DNA of 38,336 nt from an uncultured Clostridia bacterium (GTDB taxonomy: Bacteria > Bacillota > Clostridia > TANB77 > CAG-508): contig CALXFG010000018.1 in NCBI GenBank assembly GCA_944387505.1, positions 1 to 38,336 on the forward strand, in the 5' to 3' direction. Positions within the stretch are counted from its first letter, which is position 1; each line of letters starts with the position of its first letter. The position numbers were made by a program, and so were the translations under genes. The notes below the pieces were generated by a model. It was not told the DNA's origin and did not search any database. It saw only the letters and a list, made by a program, of their open reading frames with translations. Positions 16,894-25,126 of the stretch are shown one piece after another.

Positions 16894-17574
16894 ATGACAA
16901 AGAAAAGAAATTTTTCAAAGTGGGAACGGACGGATAATTCAAATGAAATTAAATTGATGAATTTGGCGATGCATATATCCGAATCATGGATGTATGTTGG
17001 AAAAAAAGTTTACAATGTACAAATTGTAGACAATCCTACACCCATAGGAATAGTAAAACATCTTGCAATAGCAAAAGTTGAAAGGGACGGATTTAAAAAA
17101 TTTTCTGAACCCAATTTTACAGAAAAAATTTGGATTAGAGACAGTCTCCTGAAAGGAGAACCAAGAGACATTTTAGAAATTTTTCCTAGGGAGAAGTTTT
17201 TAGTGGATGTCTGTGATTTATATCACTTATGGGCATTACCAGTAGGATTTAAAATTCCATTTGAGATAACATATCCAGAAAAAGATTCTCAAACAACAAT
17301 AGAGAACAGAGAATTTATTTATGGAAAAAAAGAAGAATTAACTCAGTATGGAAAAATTACCATATTAGCAATATATGCAAAAAATGGTGAAAGGATTTCG
17401 TGGAAAGAAAAACAGAAAATAAAAGATTCCTTGATTGGAGAAGATGTGACAGCAATAGAGATGATTGAAAAAAGCACAATGCGTATGAGGGATTATGAAT
17501 CCTATATCATAGGATTACCAGATGAAATGCAACTTCCATTTGGATTATCCGAGGGAACAGAGAGGCGATGCTAA
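16894..17574 (+). CDS. Protein with an internally duplicated domain, unknown function
   Basis: A 226-residue protein with no signal peptide or membrane segment. Two related segments can be aligned. The first (about residues 60-130) has WIRDSLLKGEPRDILEIFP, then YHLWALPVGFKIPF. The second (about 160-221) has WKEKQKIKDSLIGEDVTAIE, then YIIGLPDEMQLPFGL. The pattern of a Trp, IKD/IRD-L-G, an acidic helix and a closing LP...PFG resembles small phage-associated proteins (I recall a DUF7694-type family, but cannot check). It may therefore be of phage origin, or a domesticated paired-domain version. It has its own promoter and its own terminator, which overlaps the stop codon. No function is proposed. 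Confidence 0.75.
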   Translation: MTKKRNFSKWERTDNSNEIKLMNLAMHISESWMYVGKKVYNVQIVDNPTPIGIVKHLAIAKVERDGFKKFSEPNFTEKIWIRDSLLKGEPRDILEIFPREKFLVDVCDLYHLWALPVGFKIPFEITYPEKDSQTTIENREFIYGKKEELTQYGKITILAIYAKNGERISWKEKQKIKDSLIGEDVTAIEMIEKSTMRMRDYESYIIGLPDEMQLPFGLSEGTERRC

Positions 17575-17592
17575 TGCATCCCTCTTTATTTT
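17561..17592 (+). terminator. Terminator with the stop codon in its loop
   Basis: AGAGGCGATGC and GCATCCCTCT pair (one bulged C) around the tetraloop TAAT, followed by TTATTTTA. The TAA stop of the preceding gene (17572-17574) starts in the loop, so coding and terminator overlap. Confidence 0.8.
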
Positions 17593-17624
17593 AATACTAT
17601 TCAATATCTCTTATTCATTATTAC

Positions 17625-17653
17625 TAGACATATGAATCAAAAAAAGATATAAT
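17625..17653 (+). promoter_or_regulatory. Promoter of the Alg14/Alg13-like operon
   Basis: -35 TAGACA (17625-17630), a 17-bp spacer and -10 TATAAT (17648-17653), about 40 bases before the ATG at 17692. Confidence 0.55.
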
Positions 17654-17691
17654 ATATATGTGATAATAAAACAAAAAAGGAAAAATAAAAT

Positions 17692-18168
17692 ATGGAAAAG
17701 AAAAAAGTATTATTTATATCAAGTACAGGAGGGCATTTAACAGAATTATTACAACTTTCTCCTTTATTTGAAAAATATGATTATCATATTATAACAGAAA
17801 AAGATAAAGTGAATGAACATTTAAAAGAAACATATGGAGATAAATTAGATTTTTTACCTTATGGAACAAGGGCAAAACTATTTACATATGTATTTAAATA
17901 TTTATACTTATGTATCAAAACAGTATATTACTATTTTAAAATAAGACCAAAGGTAATTGTAACAACAGGAACACATACAGCAGGACCAATGTGTATATTG
18001 GGAAAACTATTTGGAAGTAAAATTATTTATATAGAAACCTTTGCCAATACGAATAAGAAAACAGCAACAGGAAGATTATTATATCCAATTGCAGATTTGT
18101 TTATTGTACAATGGGAAGAAATGCTAAAAATATATCCAAAAGCAGTTTATGGAGGTTCGATTTATTAA
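17692..18168 (+). CDS. Alg14-like glycosyltransferase subunit (PssD/CpsF type)
   Basis: A 158-residue protein of the Alg14 family (GT28-related). The N-terminal glycine loop is VLFISSTGGHLTELLQL, followed by HIITEKDK, a membrane-associated helix region (FKYLYLCIKTVYYYFK), then VIVTTGTHTAGP and KIIYIETFA. In split glycosyltransferases this subunit anchors to the membrane and holds the acceptor, while the Alg13-like partner binds the nucleotide sugar. The partner gene overlaps it by one base (TAATG), so translation is coupled. In capsule systems such pairs transfer galactose or glucose to a lipid-linked sugar; the sugar used here is unknown. Confidence 0.88.
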   Translation: MEKKKVLFISSTGGHLTELLQLSPLFEKYDYHIITEKDKVNEHLKETYGDKLDFLPYGTRAKLFTYVFKYLYLCIKTVYYYFKIRPKVIVTTGTHTAGPMCILGKLFGSKIIYIETFANTNKKTATGRLLYPIADLFIVQWEEMLKIYPKAVYGGSIY

Positions 18169-18656
18169 TGATATTTGTAATGTTAGGAACACAAAATAAT
18201 CCGTTTCAAAGATTATTAGAAGAAATTGATAGATTAATGGATAAAAATGTAATTACAGAAGAAGTGGTTGTACAAGCTGGATATACCAAGTATCAGCCTA
18301 GAAATGAAAAAATGAAGATAATAAATTTTATGCCAAGAGAAGAATTAGATACATTTGAACAAAAAGCAAATTTCATTATTACACATGGAGGAGTAGGTTC
18401 TATTATTACTTCACTTGAAAAAGGAAAAAAAGTAATTGCAGTACCAAGATTACATCAATATGGAGAACATGTGAATAATCATCAAACAGAAATTGTGGAA
18501 AAGTTTAATAAGAGTGGAAATATTATTGGACTGCAATCTGTAGAAGAATTAGAAGAGGCAATCAAGAAGGTGCCAGATTTTGAACCAAAGCCATATATAG
18601 AAAATAATCGTAAAATGTTAGATTTGATAGAAAACTTTATCGATAATATAAAATAA
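18168..18656 (+). CDS. Alg13-like glycosyltransferase subunit (PssE/CpsG type)
   Basis: A 162-residue partner of the preceding gene. It begins MIFVMLGTQNNPFQRLLEEI, then VVQAGYT, and carries the UDP-sugar-binding GT28 C-terminal signature ADFIITHGGVGSI-like (here ANFIITHGGVGSII) with KKVIAVPRLHQYGEHVNNHQ. The ATG at 18168 shares its A with the upstream stop, and GGAGG lies 13 bases before. A reading from 18111 would add residues overlapping the upstream gene. The pair probably forms one membrane-associated enzyme for a cell-envelope glycan, and precedes an LtaS-type sulfatase. Confidence 0.9.
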   Translation: MIFVMLGTQNNPFQRLLEEIDRLMDKNVITEEVVVQAGYTKYQPRNEKMKIINFMPREELDTFEQKANFIITHGGVGSIITSLEKGKKVIAVPRLHQYGEHVNNHQTEIVEKFNKSGNIIGLQSVEELEEAIKKVPDFEPKPYIENNRKMLDLIENFIDNIK

Positions 18657-18684
18657 AAGGACAATAAAGAAAGAGGAAAAAGAG

Positions 18685-20724
18685 TTGAAAGATAAAAAAC
18701 AAAAAGAAAAACAAAGTTTAAGAAAAAGAAAAGAAAATAAAAAAGAAACAACAGAAAAATTTCAAGGAAAAGAGACTTATGAAAATGAGAAAACAGAAGA
18801 AATAATAGAAATAGGAAAAAATAAAAAGAAAATAACCAAAGCAAAAATAAAAGAATTATCCAATCGATTTTTTAATTCGATAGGATTTCCAATTTTAATA
18901 GGAATATTATTATTTTTAAAAACGATCTTCTTTTATCTAAATACAATATCCATTCAAGAACCCATAGATATGGGAACAATTTTAGGAACAATTGCATTTA
19001 TAGCAACATTCATTTGGATAATAGCTACTTTTTTACCAAACAGAGGAAGAATCGTTGTTACAATTATGGTAGATATAATCATCAGTATATTATTATTGGC
19101 AGATAATTTATATCATACATATTCTAGTTCTGTATTATCTGTTGCACAAATCATGAATCTTCAATATGGTGAAGAAATTATGAGTACATTACCAAATTTA
19201 TTACGACTAAGACATGTTTTATATTTTATAGATATTATTATTGTATTTATTTTGTTATTTACAAAAATATTAAAAATTGAAAAGAAAAAGAAGTTATCTA
19301 TTAAATGCAAAATGATAAAAACGATATTAGGGGTTGGAGTGACAATTGCATTCTTTTTTATGGATACATTTTATATATCACTAGCAAAAGAAGATCCATT
19401 TAATAAAGATATGCAAGTAAAAAAGAGTACAATTTATGGATATCATATATCTGATATAGAAAATACAATTAACATAAAAAATCAAGCAAAATATGATACA
19501 AAAGAAGAATTAATGACAGATTATGAAGAATTAAAGAAAGAATATGATGAAAAATATAGTGAAACGAATTATGATTTGAAAGGCTATATAAAAGGAAAGA
19601 ATGTTATTGTTTTACAATTAGAATCTATTCAAAATTTTGTGATTAATAAAAAAATTAATGGAAAAGAGATTACACCAAATTTAAATAAATTTATTAACGA
19701 AAATATAGAAATATCTAATATGTTTATGCAAAGTTATTCATCAACAGCGGACTCAGAATTTTCATCTATTACTTCATTATATCCTATGGAAAATGGCATG
19801 TCATATAGTCGATATTATACAAATACATATGATAATATTTTTACCATGTTCGAAAATGAAGGTTATACGACATCTTATATGCATGGCAATTATGGATATT
19901 TTTGGAATAGAGGAAATGTGTATAAATCATTTGACGTACAAAATATTGAATTGAAAGATTCTTTTGAAGATATTTCAGAAGATATCAATGGGTATTTATC
20001 AGATGAATTATTATATACTCAGGCAGTAGAAAAATTACAAAGTTATAAAGAACCATTTTTCTCTTATATAGTTTCTGCATCATCACATACACCTTTTTAT
20101 TTAAATGGATTAGAAGACAGAAGTAAAGTAAGTATTAATGTTGGAAAATATGAAAATACATTTTTAGGAAGTTATTTAGAAGCAGTTAATTATGCAGATT
20201 ATGCTTTTGGATTATTTATAGAAAAGTTAAAAGAAGCCAATTTATATGATGATACTGTTATTCTTTTATATGGTGACCACAATGGAATGGACATGTATAA
20301 TGAATTTTTAGAAGATTTTCTAAAGGAAACAGATTCTAATTTAACAGATACAGATATAAAATTAAATTATATCAGAGTCGCTTGTGGAATGAAAATACCA
20401 GGAATGGAACATATAAAAATAGAAAAACCAGTCAGCAAATTAGACATAAAACCAACATTTGCATATTTGATAGATGGAAATCCAGGATTTAGTTTAGGAA
20501 CGAATATGTTTGGAAGAAAAGATTTTATATGCTTAAATAATGAAAGAATTGTTACGAGTCGATATTACTTTGATGAAAAATGGTATCGAATTAAAGATGG
20601 AGTAGAAGTCAACTTAGAAGAACTACCACAAGACGAAAGAGAATTATTGGATGACTATTATGAGAAAATGAGAAGAGAATTAGATATATCTATCTCAATT
20701 AGTATTAACGATTTATTGAAATAG
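18685..20724 (+). CDS. LtaS-type sulfatase, phosphoglycerol transferase family
   Basis: A 679-residue membrane enzyme. Residues 1-60 are a highly charged cytoplasmic tail (Lys/Glu-rich). About five membrane helices follow (residues 65-215). The extracellular sulfatase-fold domain then contains LQLESIQN (metal-binding Glu313), YSSTADSEF with the likely nucleophile Thr354, SASSHTPF, and LYGDHNGMD with Asp531 and His532. This is the arrangement of lipoteichoic acid synthase, which polymerises glycerol phosphate from phosphatidylglycerol onto a glycolipid. It starts with TTG at 18685 after AAAGAGG; the exact start within the charged tail is uncertain. The upstream Alg14/Alg13 pair could make the glycolipid anchor (inference). 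Confidence 0.88.
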   Translation: MKDKKQKEKQSLRKRKENKKETTEKFQGKETYENEKTEEIIEIGKNKKKITKAKIKELSNRFFNSIGFPILIGILLFLKTIFFYLNTISIQEPIDMGTILGTIAFIATFIWIIATFLPNRGRIVVTIMVDIIISILLLADNLYHTYSSSVLSVAQIMNLQYGEEIMSTLPNLLRLRHVLYFIDIIIVFILLFTKILKIEKKKKLSIKCKMIKTILGVGVTIAFFFMDTFYISLAKEDPFNKDMQVKKSTIYGYHISDIENTINIKNQAKYDTKEELMTDYEELKKEYDEKYSETNYDLKGYIKGKNVIVLQLESIQNFVINKKINGKEITPNLNKFINENIEISNMFMQSYSSTADSEFSSITSLYPMENGMSYSRYYTNTYDNIFTMFENEGYTTSYMHGNYGYFWNRGNVYKSFDVQNIELKDSFEDISEDINGYLSDELLYTQAVEKLQSYKEPFFSYIVSASSHTPFYLNGLEDRSKVSINVGKYENTFLGSYLEAVNYADYAFGLFIEKLKEANLYDDTVILLYGDHNGMDMYNEFLEDFLKETDSNLTDTDIKLNYIRVACGMKIPGMEHIKIEKPVSKLDIKPTFAYLIDGNPGFSLGTNMFGRKDFICLNNERIVTSRYYFDEKWYRIKDGVEVNLEELPQDERELLDDYYEKMRRELDISISISINDLLK

Positions 20725-20740
20725 TGTCTAATCGAGGGAC

Positions 20741-20923
20741 CATTTTGAGGGATTTTGGGGACGGACTCATTTTTCCCTTTTTAAGATTTAACAATTTTAA
20801 CATATATAAACTCTTAAATAGTTCTATATATATTTTTTAATGAAGTTCTGTAATTGTAATAATATATTATTACAATTACAGAAAAAGGGAAAAATGAGTC
20901 CGTCCCCAAAATCCCTCAAAATG
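20741..20923. mobile_element. Miniature element with 42-bp family B ends, upstream of ruvB
   Basis: The left end 20741-20782 and right end 20882-20923 are perfect 42-bp inverted repeats. Each carries a 29-bp family B unit (core GGGGACGGACTCA). The 99-bp interior has no ORF but holds a perfect 34-bp palindrome at 20848-20881. The right end stops 25 bases before the ruvB ribosome binding site. A sister element lies at 30394-30514. It is MITE-like in form; no transposase is encoded here. Confidence 0.75.
20848..20881. repeat. Perfect 34-bp palindrome
   Basis: CTGTAATTGTAATAATA and its exact reverse complement meet with no loop. It abuts the right inverted end of the miniature element. It could be a protein-binding site or a folding-back of the element centre. 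Confidence 0.8.
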
Positions 20924-20962
20924 TCCACCAATTGGGCAGGCAAAAAAAGGAGGAAGTTAAAA

Positions 20963-21973
20963 TTGGAAGAAGACAGAATTATTAGTCCAGAACTAGAAAA
21001 TACAGGAGAAGAACGATTAGAAAATTCATTAAGACCAAAAACATTAGATGAATATATTGGACAAGACAAAATCAAAGAAAATATGAAAATTTATATAGAA
21101 GCAGCTAAAAAAAGAGGGGAGCCATTAGACCATGTTTTACTATATGGTCCTCCAGGACTTGGAAAAACAACTTTATCAAACATTATATCTAATGAAATGA
21201 ATTCCAATATAAAAATTACTTCTGGTCCAGCGATTGAAAAACCAGGAGATTTAGCAGCACTTCTTACCAATCTTTCAGAATTTGATGTCTTATTTATAGA
21301 CGAAATTCATAGACTTAGCAAAAGTGTGGAAGAAATTTTATACCCAGCTTTGGAAGATTATACTTTAGATATTATTATTGGAAAAGGACCAAGTGCAAGG
21401 TCAATCAGATTAGATTTGCCAAAATTTACATTAATAGGGGCAACTACAAAGGCTGGCTCATTGACAACTCCATTAAGAGATAGATTTGGAATTGTGCATA
21501 GATTAGAATTATATTCTGTAGAAGACCTTACGAAAATTGTAAAACGTTCTGCTGGAATCTTAAATGTAAAAATAGAAGAGGAAGCAGCGACAGAAATTGC
21601 CAGAAGATCAAGAGGAACACCTAGAATAGCAAACCGATTATTAAAAAGAGTTAGAGATTACGCAGCTGTATTAGGTGATGGAGATATTACTCTAAAAATC
21701 ACAAAACATGCATTAAATAAGCTAGAAATTGATGAGCTAGGATTAGATGAAATTGATAGAAAAATATTAGATACCATGATTGTGCAATATGCTGGAAGAC
21801 CAGTCGGAATTGAAGCATTAGCTGCAACAGTTGGTGAAGAAGTAGATACCATTGAAGATGTTTATGAACCATATTTAATTCAAATTGGATTTATTGCAAG
21901 AACATTAAGAGGAAGAGTTGTCTTACCACCAGCATATAAACATTTAGGGTATCCATATCAAGAAAATAATTAG
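20963..21973 (+). CDS. ruvB: Holliday junction branch migration helicase RuvB
   Basis: A 336-residue AAA+ motor of the RuvABC complex. The N-terminus is typical ([16 protein letters not shown]). Walker A is GPPGLGKTT at residues 62-70, Walker B is FIDEIHRL, and sensor 1 lies in [20 protein letters not shown]. The arginine finger segment and a C-terminal winged helix ([20 protein letters not shown]) follow. The start is the TTG at 20963 with AGGAGG nine bases upstream; the earlier ATGs belong to the miniature element. ruvA and ruvC are not adjacent, unlike the common ruvAB order. Confidence 0.95.
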   Translation: MEEDRIISPELENTGEERLENSLRPKTLDEYIGQDKIKENMKIYIEAAKKRGEPLDHVLLYGPPGLGKTTLSNIISNEMNSNIKITSGPAIEKPGDLAALLTNLSEFDVLFIDEIHRLSKSVEEILYPALEDYTLDIIIGKGPSARSIRLDLPKFTLIGATTKAGSLTTPLRDRFGIVHRLELYSVEDLTKIVKRSAGILNVKIEEEAATEIARRSRGTPRIANRLLKRVRDYAAVLGDGDITLKITKHALNKLEIDELGLDEIDRKILDTMIVQYAGRPVGIEALAATVGEEVDTIEDVYEPYLIQIGFIARTLRGRVVLPPAYKHLGYPYQENN

Positions 21974-22049
21974 GGCCATTTGGGGCCATTGGGATCAGAT
22001 CCTTTTGAACCCAGATTTGTTTGGACAAAAAAATGAAAGGATGGAAAAA

Positions 22050-22691
22050 ATGGGAGCGAGACGACCACATATATTTGTTGCAGGTTCTACTGATGAAAAA
22101 ATAAGTAAAGAATATAATATTGCCGCACAAAAAATAGGAAAGGCAATTTGTGAAAATAATTATACATTAGTTTTTGATGGAGCTTATGGATTACCAGGAC
22201 TTGCAGCTGCCCAATTTTTAAGAAAAAAAGAGGCTGATTTTGATAATGTTTTAATTTGTGCATGCAATCAAACGCATAGATTACCATATGAGTGGATAAG
22301 ACAATTGAATGCACTAATGATTAAGTGTGAAAAGCAATCAGATGTAACAAGAACCTTGATAAAAGAATCAGAATATATGATTTTTATGAAGGGGAGTACG
22401 GGAACATTAACAGAATTATTTCAGGCGATTGATACGAAAAAAAATAAAGAACATAATAAAATGATTATTGTATTAAATATGGCGCATCAATGGGATGAAG
22501 TAGAAAATTTGTTAAAAACACTTGATATAGCAGAGTTATATCAAATTGCAAATACACCTGAAGAAGCTATGGGATACATAAAGGAAGACTTGAATAAGTT
22601 GGGATATAAAGATGGAGATAATTTTTTTTGGAGAAAAAATCCTGAGGAAGGTATAGAAAGTCAATCTGATTTAGATAACCATGAAAAATAA
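22050..22691 (+). CDS. LOG-like Rossmann-fold protein
   Basis: A 213-residue protein. The N-terminus RPHIFVAGSTDEKISKEY and the middle FDGAYGLPGLAAAQFL resemble the LOG / lysine-decarboxylase-like fold that cleaves nucleotide monophosphates in cytokinin-type chemistry. The PGGxGTxxE motif is replaced by KGSTGTLTELFQ, keeping the GT and E but not the PGG. It may belong to the broader SLOG group of nucleotide or ligand sensors. The start at 22050 has AAAGG nine bases upstream; 22005 and 22041 are possible but have poorer spacing. It follows ruvB by 76 bases and precedes queH. Confidence 0.65.
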   Translation: MGARRPHIFVAGSTDEKISKEYNIAAQKIGKAICENNYTLVFDGAYGLPGLAAAQFLRKKEADFDNVLICACNQTHRLPYEWIRQLNALMIKCEKQSDVTRTLIKESEYMIFMKGSTGTLTELFQAIDTKKNKEHNKMIIVLNMAHQWDEVENLLKTLDIAELYQIANTPEEAMGYIKEDLNKLGYKDGDNFFWRKNPEEGIESQSDLDNHEK

Positions 22692-22715
22692 TTAAAAAGG
22701 AGTTATGGAGTAAAA

Positions 22716-23678
22716 ATGAAACTATTATTACATACTTGTTGTGCACCATGTAGTGTATATTGTATAGACTCACTAAGAAAAGAAGACATTGAACCAACCG
22801 TATATTGGTTTAATCCGAATATTCATCCATATATGGAATATAAGGCAAGAAGAGATTGCTTAAAAGAATATACGAAAAGTATCAATGTACAAGCCATATT
22901 TGAAGAAAACTATGGACTAGATGAATTTTGCAAACATGTTATTGGAGATTTGCAAAATAGATGTAAACAATATTGCTATCCAGTGAGATTAGAGCAAACA
23001 GCTAAATATGCAAAGGAAAATGGTTATACCCATTTTTCTACTACTTTATTGGTTAGTCCTTATCAAAATCATGAAGCATTAATAGAAGTGGCAAATCATA
23101 TGGCAAAAAAATATAATGTAGAATTTTTGTATAGAGATTTTCGCGTAGGTTTTAGAGAAGGACAAGCCAAAGCAAGAGAATTAGGCTTATATATGCAAAA
23201 ATATTGCGGTTGTATTTTTTCTGAGGAAATGTCAAGTCTTGCACGACAAAAAAAGGAAAAAAAAATAATAGATAAAGCTAACAGAGATACAGAGCGAAGA
23301 ATAAGATTATCAGAATGTATACCAACTCTTGATTTTAGGCAATTAAAAAGAGAAAATAAGGAAGAAATAGACTTTATATATAATATTAAAAAAGAAGATT
23401 ATAATAAATATGTAGAAGAAAACAAAACTGAGATGAGCGAAGAAATACAGACAAAATTATTTGAAAGATATATAAAAGGAAATGCAAAGAATATAAAAAT
23501 AATTACAGTAAAAGGAGATAAAATAGGATTTTTTGATGGAAAGATTTTAGAAGATAATACTTTTAGAATTGATAATATATTTATAATAAAAGAATATCAA
23601 AATAAAGGAATAGGAACAGCGGTTTCTAATGAGATTTTATTTGAAAATAAAGATATTATGAAAAAAGGAATTGGGTAA
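22716..23678 (+). CDS. queH: Epoxyqueuosine reductase QueH with a truncated GNAT domain
   Basis: A 320-residue protein. Residues 1-195 are QueH, which reduces epoxyqueuosine to queuosine in tRNA using an iron-sulfur cluster. Conserved Cys appear in HTCCAPCS (8, 9, 12), NRCKQYC (83, 87) and KYCGC (164, 166); RDFRVGFREGQ is also typical. Residues about 220-320 look like a GNAT acetyltransferase: a strand FRIDNIFIIKEYQ and the acetyl-CoA loop QNKGIGTAV. The GNAT part stops at KDIMKKGIG, before the C-terminal strand and helix such domains need, so it is probably not a working acetyltransferase. The HEPN gene begins right after, with GTG two bases after the stop. The truncation may mark the point where accessory DNA entered. 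Confidence 0.88.
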   Translation: MKLLLHTCCAPCSVYCIDSLRKEDIEPTVYWFNPNIHPYMEYKARRDCLKEYTKSINVQAIFEENYGLDEFCKHVIGDLQNRCKQYCYPVRLEQTAKYAKENGYTHFSTTLLVSPYQNHEALIEVANHMAKKYNVEFLYRDFRVGFREGQAKARELGLYMQKYCGCIFSEEMSSLARQKKEKKIIDKANRDTERRIRLSECIPTLDFRQLKRENKEEIDFIYNIKKEDYNKYVEENKTEMSEEIQTKLFERYIKGNAKNIKIITVKGDKIGFFDGKILEDNTFRIDNIFIIKEYQNKGIGTAVSNEILFENKDIMKKGIG

Positions 23679-23679
23679 A

Positions 23680-25080
23680 GTGGAAAAAATAATTGAAGGA
23701 AAGATAGAATATGAATCTAAAAAGTATGGGTTTTATTATATTAACAATATTTTAACTCTAATACCAGATGAAGATTTAGAAGATGTATGGAAAAGTATGT
23801 TTAAATCACTAAAAGAAAGAACTGTTGATGATAATTTATTCTTAGAAGGAATTACTAGTTCTGGACACAGAATAACTTTTATTAATATAAAATTGATAAG
23901 ACAAAGTGGAGGAATTTACAAGGCTTTTGTACCTGCATATATAATTGGAAATTCTAATATGACTAATCCGCTACCGAAAATAGATAACTTTGAAACAATG
24001 ATTTTTTATGGGAAATGTATTGATAATTTTTTTGATCCTCAAAAAGTAATTGAATTTGGAAATGATAATGTAAATGAGATTAATATGAAACTAAAGGCAT
24101 TAAAGAATGATGATATTCTAATTGAAAAAGATAAATTCAATTTAGGAGTTAGTTCAACATTATCACGAGCAGAAAAAAATACCAATACGCCAGTAGTATT
24201 AAAATCATATTTGCAAATTAATTTTGAGAATAAAAAAAGTATTGCAGAGGTAATTGAATATTATAGAAAAATAAGTGAATTATTTGAATTTCTATATTTG
24301 AGAGAACATATAAAATTTGAGGAGATTAAATTAATTTCGAGTGGTAAAGTTAAAATTGAAAATGAAATAAAGGATATTACAAATACATTTGATTTTTACT
24401 ATTATTTACCTGAAGAAGATAAAATAGATTTGCCAGATATTAATAGTTGTGTTAAATATGGACAAATAGAGACACATTTTAAAGATTTATATTTAACGAT
24501 TAATAATAAAAAAGCATATAAAAATTATTATAATTTAAATAGAAATGATGAATTTAAGATTACAATTAATAAATATCATAATATCTCATCTGCATTTGAA
24601 TCATGGTTTGATATAAATTTTCCAAAGTTTAAAAGTGATACAAATGAAAATTATAAAATTTTAAAGGATAAAGTTATAAAATTCATAGATGATTGTATTA
24701 ATCAAGAAGATGAAAGTGATAATAAAGAAATTTTAAATGGGTTCAAATTAGATATAGAAAAAATGGAAGGAAGTCTAAAGGAACAAATAAAGTATTCGTT
24801 AGAAAAGTTTAAAAAATGTATAATAAATGTAAAGAAAAATCTTATTAGCAATTATAATATTGAATATGATTCAGAAGAGAAGTTAAATGAAAAGATTTCT
24901 AATACTTTTAAAAATACTAGAAATAGAATTTCCCACGGAAATATGAAAGATGAAGTGTTATTTTCAGATATGGATATAGTGGCTTATGTTATTGTGGAAA
25001 GATTAGTTCAATGTTTAGTTTTTTATAAGGCTAATGTTGACATGAATAAAATTAAAGAAATAGTAGATGATAGATTTTAA
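23680..25080 (+). CDS. HEPN-domain protein resembling the ApeA antiphage family
   Basis: A 466-residue protein. The N-terminal 150 residues have the form of the ApeA N-terminal domain (short strands, LEGITSSGHRITFINIKLI, then AFVPAYIIGN). The C-terminal region ends in a helical HEPN domain with the RNase-type Rx4H motif RNRISH (Arg414 to His419), followed by two long helices (IVAYVIVERLVQCLVFY). HEPN proteins usually cleave RNA; ApeA-type proteins protect bacteria from phage by an abortive route (family knowledge). It starts with GTG at 23680 behind AAGGA. Codon use is more AT-rich than in ruvB or queH, fitting acquisition by transfer. Alternatives are a HEPN toxin without defence role. The fold call rests on pattern only. 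Confidence 0.65.
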   Translation: MEKIIEGKIEYESKKYGFYYINNILTLIPDEDLEDVWKSMFKSLKERTVDDNLFLEGITSSGHRITFINIKLIRQSGGIYKAFVPAYIIGNSNMTNPLPKIDNFETMIFYGKCIDNFFDPQKVIEFGNDNVNEINMKLKALKNDDILIEKDKFNLGVSSTLSRAEKNTNTPVVLKSYLQINFENKKSIAEVIEYYRKISELFEFLYLREHIKFEEIKLISSGKVKIENEIKDITNTFDFYYYLPEEDKIDLPDINSCVKYGQIETHFKDLYLTINNKKAYKNYYNLNRNDEFKITINKYHNISSAFESWFDINFPKFKSDTNENYKILKDKVIKFIDDCINQEDESDNKEILNGFKLDIEKMEGSLKEQIKYSLEKFKKCIINVKKNLISNYNIEYDSEEKLNEKISNTFKNTRNRISHGNMKDEVLFSDMDIVAYVIVERLVQCLVFYKANVDMNKIKEIVDDRF

Positions 25081-25126
25081 CAAATTTGGATTAATTTAGT
25101 AAGTTAAAGAAGAAAGGAGGAGTTTA

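Noticed and set aside
20840-20962. Earlier ATG for ruvB
   Set aside because: It falls in the palindrome and right arm of the miniature element; TTG at 20963 has ideal spacing from AGGAGG.
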